From the NCBI RefSeq assembly GCF_002967765.1, contig NZ_PUHY01000012.1, positions 620,001-684,000 of the forward strand: a DNA stretch of 64,000 nucleotides, in the 5' to 3' direction. The position numbers and the translations under genes are program-made. Of the stretch, positions 53,956-60,679 are shown piece after piece; within the stretch, counting starts at the first letter, position 1; every line of letters begins with the position of its first letter. The stretch comes from Blastopirellula marina (GTDB taxonomy: Bacteria; Planctomycetota; Planctomycetia; Pirellulales; Pirellulaceae). Under the pieces are notes generated by a model. It worked only from the letters and a program-made list of their open reading frames with translations. It searched no databases and was not told the DNA's origin.

Positions 53956-54382
53956 GATAATCATATTCTTCACGCATGACGTGACCGGCGTAATTCGGGG
54001 CGATCGGTTCCCTGCTAGCAGCTCTACTGTTACATGAAATCTTCTACTACCGTTCATCGATTGTTCGGCCCTCGCTAAGCAGAACAGTTTTTCTATTTTT
54101 TCTATCCTCAACCTCTTCACTTCACCTGAAGAGGGGTTTAATATAGCCACACTGGGGAAACACAACCGCGATATTCCGGGCAAGGTCCCCAGGCTTTTGC
54201 ATGTAGATTCTGGAAATCACGATAAAAATCAGTTGACTCGCCACATTTTTGGTGGCGAACTGACAAAAACCAGAGAAATTATGCCAGTTAAAACGCATAA
54301 ACCGCTTCTAATACATGCAACAGTAGCTATGGTAATAAAGTAAGTAGGTCGGACGAGAACACCGGAAACAGAGGCAAATCCA
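53956..54382. other. Non-coding region upstream of the PEP-CTERM gene
   Basis: About 430 bp without a supported gene. CCTCTTCA (54112-54119) and TGAAGAGG (54127-54134) form an 8-bp hairpin followed by GGTTTAAT, which could be a weak terminator for the small membrane gene. The A/T-rich part from about 54280 is likely to hold the promoter of the gene at 54383. Confidence 0.4.
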
Positions 54383-55219
54383 ATGAGATCGTTACGAATG
54401 GCCGTTCTAGGTCTGTTCATACTGGGTTCAATGGCGAACATCAGTCAGGCAGATATCATCGCCAGCGATCAACTCACATCGAATGTCTTTTTCGGCTCAG
54501 GCAATTCGAATGCGAACTTCACCGTATCGCAAGATAATGGAGTGGAAATCGGAATGCGGGCCAAGGTTCGCTACCCCGTTCCATCAAACGATGATCAAAG
54601 TGCCATGCTTGGCTACGATGTCGACAAGGGCGTCTATTACTTCGCGAATACCGATAACGGTTCTGGTCGAGCAAGTTGGAATCTCGATTGGTCGGTCAAT
54701 AGCGACTTCGCGGGAACGACTGGCAACGTGCTTTCCGACTTCGCTTACAATCTGACCTTCCTGTTCGATCCGCAAACAGGCTCAACGCCTTCACCGAGCA
54801 ACATCAATCCAGTTTCCAATTACTACAACGACAACTCGTACGGTAACAACACGACAACTTCGGCCAACGACGTCCAACCTGGACCGCTTTTCATGGGATT
54901 CATACCCACGCCTGAGTATGCCGTAGTTCTCAACAACACCTACAATGTGACCCAAAATTCTACCAACGTTGGTTTCAGTGGTGTTTTTCCAGGTCTGGAT
55001 GTTACTGCAGCTGGTGTTTACACCATCATCTTCTCTGTAACCGATTGCAGCGGTTTGGTTGCCTCGAATCAAATTCAGGTCTACTCCGGTGTAGAGCCAC
55101 CAGCAGCTGCGCCAGAACCAACCTCGATCGCGATCCTTGGCATGGGTGCCCTCGGCTTGGCAGGGGGCGGACTTGCTCGTCGTCGCCTGAAGAAGAACCG
55201 AGAATCTGCAAACAGCTAA
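54383..55219 (+). CDS. PEP-CTERM sorted exported protein
   Basis: A 278-residue exported protein. A signal peptide (RMAVLGLFILGSMANISQAD) opens it, and the C-terminus has the full PEP-CTERM sorting signal: 'APEPTSIAILGMGALGLAGG' followed by GLARRRLKK. Between them lies a beta-rich, Asn/Ser/Thr/Gly-rich domain ('VFFGSGNSNANFTVSQDNGV', 'NTYNVTQNSTNVGFSGVFPG') without known family. Such proteins are cut and anchored by an exosortase system (XrtA/EpsH type); no exosortase gene is in this window, so it must lie elsewhere. Confidence 0.93.
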   Translation: MRSLRMAVLGLFILGSMANISQADIIASDQLTSNVFFGSGNSNANFTVSQDNGVEIGMRAKVRYPVPSNDDQSAMLGYDVDKGVYYFANTDNGSGRASWNLDWSVNSDFAGTTGNVLSDFAYNLTFLFDPQTGSTPSPSNINPVSNYYNDNSYGNNTTTSANDVQPGPLFMGFIPTPEYAVVLNNTYNVTQNSTNVGFSGVFPGLDVTAAGVYTIIFSVTDCSGLVASNQIQVYSGVEPPAAAPEPTSIAILGMGALGLAGGGLARRRLKKNRESANS

Positions 55220-55244
55220 GCGATACTTGCCACGAGAATCGTAC

Positions 55245-55285
55245 AAAACGGTCTGCTACTCAAATCAAGGTATCAGGCCGTTTTT
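55245..55285 (+). terminator. Rho-independent terminator
   Basis: AAAACGGTCTG (55245-55255) pairs with CAGGCCGTTTT (55274-55284), one G-T pair, long 18-nt loop, followed by T. It lies 25 bp past the stop of the PEP-CTERM gene. Confidence 0.65.
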
Positions 55286-55388
55286 CGTGCGCGAAAAGAT
55301 CCTCGCCAGCGGAACTTCAAATGACTAAACTGGATCAGTAGAAACGGTTTGAATTCCACTGCCATTTTGTCCTTTTCTGAAACCATCT

Positions 55389-56267
55389 GTGAGCTCTGTT
55401 AAATCAAAGACGAACAACCTTGATCGCCGTAAACGCAAGACATCGTGGCTACTTGGAGCTGCGTTGATTAGCTTGGTTGTTTTGGTGATCGGGGCTGGCA
55501 TCGTGATGAGCACTTCCGCCCACTCTGGCGAGCAGTTCGCAGTAGATGGGTTTCAGCGGCGGACTTTCAATTACTACGAAGTCATGGGAATTCGACTCTC
55601 AGCAACTGACTACTTCAATAACACAGGCAATCTCGAGCAAACCCTAGCCAAAAAGAAATGGATTACTGCCACCGGTAAGAAGCCAACCGATGACCAGTGG
55701 ATAACCTACCGGCACATCACCGGTAGCCGGATATACACCAACGATACCCTTATCCTGATCGACTATTTGTCTATGGCGAACGCTCAAGGAGCGATCGATC
55801 TCTCGTCATGGAGCACAAATAACCCTGGCTACGCGGCCATCATGTGGCCTGAGATTCAAACTGCGGCTCAGGGCAACATGTACATTTTGGTCCCTGATAT
55901 CATTCATCACATGCTCGATCTTAGCGAAACATCTGGCAACGCCACCAATCGAGACAAAATGGCTCCTAAGATCGAGGATCTGTCGAAGGAGCAGCTAAGC
56001 TCGCTGGTCGCCCAGCAAACCAAATCAGGTACCGAAAGCCTCTACCCGTTCCTTAATGATCTCTACCTCAAGACTGCCAAAGCAGCTCAAGATGCTGACG
56101 ATAAAGATCGAGCCAAATTCTGTTACGAGCAGGTATTACGGTTCTCACCTAATTCCGATGAAATTCAAGCCGAACTCGACAAGTTCCCGGTCGAGTTAGC
56201 GGAAGAACCTGCGAAGGAAAAAGCTTCTGGCGAAAACGAATCATCAGAAGATGAATCTGAAAAGTGA
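55389..56267 (+). CDS. Membrane-anchored periplasmic helical protein
   Basis: A 292-residue protein starting with GTG 55389. Basic residues and one helix (TSWLLGAALISLVVLVIGAG) anchor it; the rest is soluble: 'RTFNYYEVMGIRLSATDYFN', 'WITYRHITGSRIYTNDTLIL', 'YAAIMWPEIQTAAQGNMYIL' and a TPR-like end ('DDKDRAKFCYEQVLRFSPNS'). A Glu/Ser-rich acidic tail closes it. The stop overlaps the GTG of the cysteine desulfurase gene by four bases, so both are translated together, but a functional link to sulfur metabolism is not evident. Confidence 0.77.
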   Translation: MSSVKSKTNNLDRRKRKTSWLLGAALISLVVLVIGAGIVMSTSAHSGEQFAVDGFQRRTFNYYEVMGIRLSATDYFNNTGNLEQTLAKKKWITATGKKPTDDQWITYRHITGSRIYTNDTLILIDYLSMANAQGAIDLSSWSTNNPGYAAIMWPEIQTAAQGNMYILVPDIIHHMLDLSETSGNATNRDKMAPKIEDLSKEQLSSLVAQQTKSGTESLYPFLNDLYLKTAKAAQDADDKDRAKFCYEQVLRFSPNSDEIQAELDKFPVELAEEPAKEKASGENESSEDESEK

Positions 56268-57412
56268 TTTACGTCGACAACAATTCGACCACACGGCTCG
56301 CTGACGAGGTCGCCCAGGCTATGTCTGAAGCTTACGCGGCTGGCTATTTGAACCCGTCGAGTCAGCATCAACTGGGTCAGAAGGCGAGACGACGGCTGGA
56401 TGACGCCCGCGAAAATATTCTCAATTTCCTCGGAGGCGAGACCACGCGATTTCAAGGGGATCGGCTAGTTTTCACCAGCGGGGGAACAGAGGCGAACAAT
56501 TTGGCATTGTTTGGCCTAGGAAAGATAACAGGCGGTCAAGTCATCATTTCAGCGATCGAGCATCCCTCAATCAGCGAAGCTGCGGACCAACTTCGCGCTC
56601 GTGGAACGATCGTTCGTGTTTTGCCCGTCAATACAGATGGAGTGGCGCAGTTGGACCAGCTAAGCGATTGGCTGGCCGAACCGACGCGGTTAGTAAGTGT
56701 GATGTTGGCCAATAATGAGACCGGCGTTCTCCAGCCTGTTACTGAAATCTCCCATATTTGTCGCCAGCACGGAGTCCCCCTTCACGTCGATGCCGTTCAG
56801 GGAATTGGCAAAATCCCTGTCAATTTCCGCTCGCTTCAAGCTTCGGCGATGACGATTTCGCCTCATAAATTCCATGGTCCACGTGGGATTGGCGCGCTCG
56901 TGTTGGACGACCATGTGAAGCTGAATCCTGCGATGTTCGGCGGATCTCAGCAGTTGGCTATGCGACCGGGAACCGAGAGCGTTGAACTTACGATTGGGTT
57001 TGAAACGGCGCTTAAACTGGCAATTGGCGCCATTTCCGAAGCTGGGATTCGGATGCAATTCCTCAGAGATCGCCTGGAAGATACTCTTTTGAAGGATCTA
57101 GGCTCGGATGTTATGGCAATCAATGGACGTAACGCGCTCCGTTTGCCTCACACCTCCAACATCGCCTTTCCTGGGATCGATCGTCAAGCTTTGGTCATGG
57201 CTTTGGACATGGCAGGCGTCGCATGTAGCACCGGTTCCGCATGTGCGAGCGGGTCCTCGGAACCGTCCCCCACGTTGATCGCGATGGGCCTGAGTGAAGA
57301 GGTAATTTCTGGCTCGATTCGCTTAAGTTTGAGCCGAGACACCACGGAAGAAGAAATCGACGAAGTCGCGAAACGTATCTCTAATTGCATCAAGCATTTA
57401 CGTCGATCATAA
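56264..57412 (+). CDS. Cysteine desulfurase (NifS/IscS class)
   Basis: A 382-residue PLP enzyme that removes sulfur from cysteine for Fe-S clusters or thiolated cofactors. It starts with GTG 56264 (MIYVDNNSTTRLADEVAQAM). The PLP lysine is K202 in 'SPHKFHGPRGIGAL', with H201 preceding it. The active-site cysteine is C327 in 'STGSACASGSSEPSPTL'. Other marks are 'TSGGTEANNLALFGLG', 'LANNETGVLQPV' and 'HVDAVQGIGKIPV'. Length and motif placement fit class I (NifS/IscS). It is separated by about 115 bp from dnaA; no IscU or tRNA-thiolation gene is adjacent. Confidence 0.95.
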   Translation: MIYVDNNSTTRLADEVAQAMSEAYAAGYLNPSSQHQLGQKARRRLDDARENILNFLGGETTRFQGDRLVFTSGGTEANNLALFGLGKITGGQVIISAIEHPSISEAADQLRARGTIVRVLPVNTDGVAQLDQLSDWLAEPTRLVSVMLANNETGVLQPVTEISHICRQHGVPLHVDAVQGIGKIPVNFRSLQASAMTISPHKFHGPRGIGALVLDDHVKLNPAMFGGSQQLAMRPGTESVELTIGFETALKLAIGAISEAGIRMQFLRDRLEDTLLKDLGSDVMAINGRNALRLPHTSNIAFPGIDRQALVMALDMAGVACSTGSACASGSSEPSPTLIAMGLSEEVISGSIRLSLSRDTTEEEIDEVAKRISNCIKHLRRS

Positions 57413-57438
57413 AACCGTTCAAAAACCGCTTCCCTGGC

Positions 57439-57467
57439 TAGTTTTCCCCATACAAAAACCCTATAAT
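57439..57467 (+). promoter_or_regulatory. Possible dnaA promoter
   Basis: TATAAT at 57462-57467 is a perfect -10 element. The -35 region TAGTTT (57439-57444, 17-bp spacing) is poor. The leader to the GTG at 57527 would be about 55 nt. No DnaA box was recognised immediately around it. Confidence 0.4.
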
Positions 57468-57526
57468 CGGGGCTTCGTTAACTAGTTGTCTGATAGGCAC
57501 TTCGGCAAACGAGCGACGGAGTTTGG

Positions 57527-58609
57527 GTGGTTACGGAGATCATCACCATAGCTTTGCCCTGGGTCCGGCAAGAGGATCCCGCCCTTAATGGGTCCGCCAA
57601 GCGGTCCATCGAGGGTCTGCGCCCCTTTGTGGCAGGGCCAGAGAACCGCATGATTCAATCGGCGGTCGAAGCGTTGAAGCAGGATGCCGCTCAGTTTTCG
57701 CCTTTGGTGCTTTATGGTCCCAGCGGTTCTGGCAAATCGCATCTGCTGCAAGGCTTAATGGGCGTTCTGATTGAGAGAGATCCTAATCTTAACGTTCTGG
57801 CAATTACCGGTAGCGATTTTGCTCGCGAATACGGTAATGCCTTACGGCAAGAGTCGGTCAACGAAACACGTACACAGTTTTTTGGGGCCGACGTGTTGGT
57901 ACTGGAAGACCTGCACGAAATGTTGCACTTTCCGTCGATGCAACAAACGCTGCTGCACCTGATTGATGAACTGGATCGCCGTGGGGCTACGGTTCTCGTA
58001 TCGTGTCGAGAAAATCCCATCGCGATGGATGGCTTTTCGGCCGAACTTCGCAGCCGCTTGTCGGCTGGATTGTTGGTACCGGTGGTCTTGCCAGAACAGG
58101 GGACGCGCGAAGTTCTGATTCAAGGCATCGCCACGCGGCATAATCGACAGATCACTCAGATGGCCGCCCAAAAACTGGCCGTCGCGTTCCCACATGGACT
58201 GCTGCAACTCAGCGGGATCGTCAATCGCTTGATCGCACAAACTCCGCCCGATCGTTGTATCGATACGGCGCTGGTTGATTCACTGCTGAAGAGTGACAAA
58301 AACACCGCCAAGATCAGTCTGCGAAACATTGCCAATCTGACGGCCAAGTATTTCCGCGTGAAAGTGGCCGACATGAAGGGAAGCTCGCGGCGGCAAAGTA
58401 TCGTCCAAGCACGAAGTGTGGCAATGCTGTTGGCCAGGCAACTCACCGAGGAAAGCCTCAAGGCAGTCGGTAAGCATTTCGGAGGTCGAGATCACACAAC
58501 CGTGATGCACGCCGTCGGCAGTATGGAATCAAAGCTAAAAAAGGACTTGGCTCTGCGCGAAGCAGTCGCTGAATTACGCGAAGCCATTTTGCAGCAAAGT
58601 GCGAATTGA
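57527..58609 (+). CDS. dnaA: Replication initiator DnaA (short form without domain I)
   Basis: A 360-residue DnaA. It binds DnaA boxes, oligomerises with ATP and opens the origin. The AAA+ module opens at 'LRPFVAGPENRMIQSAV' and has Walker A 'GPSGSGKS' (64-71), Walker B as 'VLVLEDLHE' (first acid is Glu rather than Asp), the sensor I region 'TVLVSCRENP' and the arginine-finger stretch 'LRSRLSAGLLVPV'. Domain IV ends with the signature 'GGRDHTTVMHAV'. Only about 30 residues precede the AAA+ module, so domain I and most of domain II are absent. Start GTG 57527 is the first in frame. It heads the cluster dnaA-oriC-dnaN-dciA-gyrB. Confidence 0.95.
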   Translation: MVTEIITIALPWVRQEDPALNGSAKRSIEGLRPFVAGPENRMIQSAVEALKQDAAQFSPLVLYGPSGSGKSHLLQGLMGVLIERDPNLNVLAITGSDFAREYGNALRQESVNETRTQFFGADVLVLEDLHEMLHFPSMQQTLLHLIDELDRRGATVLVSCRENPIAMDGFSAELRSRLSAGLLVPVVLPEQGTREVLIQGIATRHNRQITQMAAQKLAVAFPHGLLQLSGIVNRLIAQTPPDRCIDTALVDSLLKSDKNTAKISLRNIANLTAKYFRVKVADMKGSSRRQSIVQARSVAMLLARQLTEESLKAVGKHFGGRDHTTVMHAVGSMESKLKKDLALREAVAELREAILQQSAN

Positions 58610-59037
58610 GTCAGATGAATTTCGAAGCGGGAGAGCCTTCTCGCCATCTGTGATCCGCCTGCACAAGGTGCATGCGAGTCGCGGGAAGACAGAAGATAAA
58701 CGCATTACAAAAGATGAAACACCGGTTCGCTCGGCGAACCCAACGGAGACAAAGAGTGGAAAAGATGTCGTATTCGTGTGGGTAAATGTTCGTGATGGTT
58801 CGTTACTTGGATCGCGGAAAGACAACCAACACCGCTAGCGAACTTGTCGACTTAGAAACAACAGGAAACCGACGGCTTAGCGCCAGGTTTTTCACACCCA
58901 CGAAACGAGCTCGCGATTCGCAAACGACCGAGTCAAACGCACTTGAAACTGTACTTATCGACAGCTCACAGCGGCGCCTTACTACTACTACTCTTTCGAA
59001 ATACTAAAAGAAGACATTTGTTGGATTCACTTGCTCC
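58610..59037. other. Probable origin of replication (oriC) between dnaA and dnaN
   Basis: A 428-bp gap without gene between dnaA and dnaN, where many bacterial origins lie. DnaA-box-like 9-mers: TGTGGGTAA at 58777-58785 (rc TTACCCACA, one mismatch to TTATCCACA), TTTTTCACA at 58888-58896 (two mismatches) and TTATCGACA at 58955-58963 (one mismatch). The last sits next to the unwinding element described separately. A weak third box, CAGCTCACA, abuts it. Open frames inside are not protein-like. Experimental proof is lacking. Confidence 0.7.
58955..59010 (+). promoter_or_regulatory. Basal origin unwinding element: DnaA box, GC block, DnaA-trio-like repeats
   Basis: In order: TTATCGACA (58955-58963), GCGGCGCC (58971-58978), four ACT triplets at 58981-58992 (AGT on the other strand, preceded by TT), then the A/T-richer CTTTCGAAATACTAAAAG, about 30 bp before the dnaN ATG. 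The same order of box, GC-rich spacer, DnaA-trio repeats and AT-rich duplex directly before dnaN is known from Bacillus subtilis. Confidence 0.62.
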
Positions 59038-60153
59038 ATGAAAATCACGTTCGATCGCGAGAAGTTTCAACAGGCATTCCAGACCGCGGCGATGGTAGCC
59101 CCCAGCCGTAGTCCTAAGCCGATCCTACAGAACGTCAAACTTGACGCGACCGAGAAGTCCGCCATCCTGATGGCCACCGACATGGAAATCGGTGTGCGGA
59201 TCGAGGTCGAAGGCATCGAAGTCGAACAGCCAGGCAGTATCGTTCTGCCGGTGGCACGGTTCGGATCTATCTTGAAGGAGGTTCGCGATGAAAAGCTCAG
59301 CGTGCAACGCGAAGAATCACGCACCGTCGTGCAAGCCCAACACAGTAAGTTCACCTTGTCGAGCGAAGACCCCGACGAGTTTCCCACCGTGCAAGGATTC
59401 TCCGAGACGAAGTACCATGAAGTATCGGCTCGGGTTTTCAAAGAACTGATCCGCCGCACACTATTCGCGACCGATACTGAAAGTGGCCGATACGCCTTAG
59501 GCGGTGTGCTATTGGAATTAGGTGAGAACAGCATTACGGCCGTTGCCACCGATGGACGACGTTTGGCCAAGATGGAAGGCCCTGCCACGCAAGTTGACGG
59601 GCATGGCCAAACCGATGCGATGACGATTGTGCCATCTCGCGCGATGCAATTGATCGAGCGAAGTTTGACCGATCTGGAAGCGACCGTGCAGATCTCTTCC
59701 CGCACCAATGACGTGTTGGTGAAAGTCGGTCCGGCGACCATCTACGCTCGCTTGGTAGAAGGACGTTTTCCCAAGTGGCGTGACGTCTTGCCTGAGAAGC
59801 GAGATGCGGCCCATATCGAAATGTCGGTAGGCCCTGCATTCGCCGCGTTACGTCAGGCTGCCATTGTGACGTCCGACGAGAGCCGTGGAATCGACTTCAC
59901 GTTCGGCAACGGCTCGATGATCCTTTCCAGCAACACGGCCGAGGTGGGCGATTCTCGCGTCGAGATTCCGATCCCTTTCGATGGCGATCCGGTCGAGATC
60001 ACGATGGACCACCGCTTTGTCGCCGACTTTTACAAGGTGCTGGGGAGTGAAAGCAACTTCATCCTCAATATCCAAAATGCCGAAAGCGCTGCTCTGTTTA
60101 GCACAGACGACAATTACGATTACGTCGTCATGCCTTTGGCGCGCGATCGCTAG
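59038..60153 (+). CDS. dnaN: DNA polymerase III beta sliding clamp
   Basis: A 371-residue beta clamp, of normal length. Three clamp domains can be followed: MKITFDREKFQQAFQTAAMV with 'PSRSPKPILQNVKLDATEKS', then 'EFPTVQGFSETKYHEVSARV' with 'LFATDTESGRYALGGVLLEL', and finally 'VRTDVLVKVGPATIYARLVE'-like 'TNDVLVKVGPATIYARLVEG' followed by 'RFPKWRDVLPEKRDAAHIEM'. The end 'YDYVVMPLARDR' replaces the usual Y-[VIL]-x-M-P-[MV]-R-L tail. ATG 59038 comes right after the unwinding element. It tethers the polymerase to DNA. Confidence 0.95.
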   Translation: MKITFDREKFQQAFQTAAMVAPSRSPKPILQNVKLDATEKSAILMATDMEIGVRIEVEGIEVEQPGSIVLPVARFGSILKEVRDEKLSVQREESRTVVQAQHSKFTLSSEDPDEFPTVQGFSETKYHEVSARVFKELIRRTLFATDTESGRYALGGVLLELGENSITAVATDGRRLAKMEGPATQVDGHGQTDAMTIVPSRAMQLIERSLTDLEATVQISSRTNDVLVKVGPATIYARLVEGRFPKWRDVLPEKRDAAHIEMSVGPAFAALRQAAIVTSDESRGIDFTFGNGSMILSSNTAEVGDSRVEIPIPFDGDPVEITMDHRFVADFYKVLGSESNFILNIQNAESAALFSTDDNYDYVVMPLARDR

Positions 60154-60200
60154 TCCGCGAATCTTGCGAGTTTGAACCTTTTGAAACGGATTTCCCAGCG

Positions 60201-60515
60201 ATGAGCGAACGCCAGCCAGGCAGAATGCAATCGATCAAAGGAACCTTGGCCCAGTTGATGGTCCAGAAGGGCTATGCCCAAGTTCAAACGGCCGATGCAT
60301 GCCAAAAGGCTTGGGACGTCGCCGCCGGCGAACGCTTGGCCCAGCACAGCATCGCTGGCAACGTCACTCGCGGAACGCTGCTAGTCATGGTTGCTAACTC
60401 CACGATCAGCCAGATGATTAGTTTCCAGAAGCCGCAAATCCTCAAGTCACTTCAGCAGCAACTGCCAGATCACAACATCACAGATTTGAAAATCAAAGTT
60501 GGAAGAATCGACTAA
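60201..60515 (+). CDS. dciA: DUF721/DciA-like protein, probable helicase loader factor
   Basis: A 104-residue protein with the DUF721 core: 'GTLAQLMVQKGYAQVQTADA', 'CQKAWDVAAGERLAQHSIAG', 'NVTRGTLLVMVANSTISQMI' and 'SFQKPQILKSLQQQLPDHNI'. DUF721 is the domain of DciA, the widespread replicative-helicase (DnaB) operator that replaces DnaC/DnaI-type loaders. Its place between dnaN and gyrB fits. Compared with typical DciA it lacks a long C-terminal tail, so it is close to the bare KH-like domain. The symbol is assigned from family and synteny. Confidence 0.82.
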   Translation: MSERQPGRMQSIKGTLAQLMVQKGYAQVQTADACQKAWDVAAGERLAQHSIAGNVTRGTLLVMVANSTISQMISFQKPQILKSLQQQLPDHNITDLKIKVGRID

Positions 60516-60679
60516 CGTGACGTCCGGACTCTGCGGACGGCTCACTGGTTTCGTTTCTTCCCCTTTATTCACTCGACAATTCGATACTTTCATTTCATGC
60601 CGTAGCAAGAAGAGAAATCTCTTTCACGTTACGGCTGGGATTCTGGTCCGCCGAGCGGACCCTACAACGAAAAGTAAAT

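Noticed and set aside
58599-59007. Overlapping small plus-strand frames between dnaA and dnaN
   Set aside because: Low-quality composition, no ribosome-binding sites, and the region carries origin-like elements instead.
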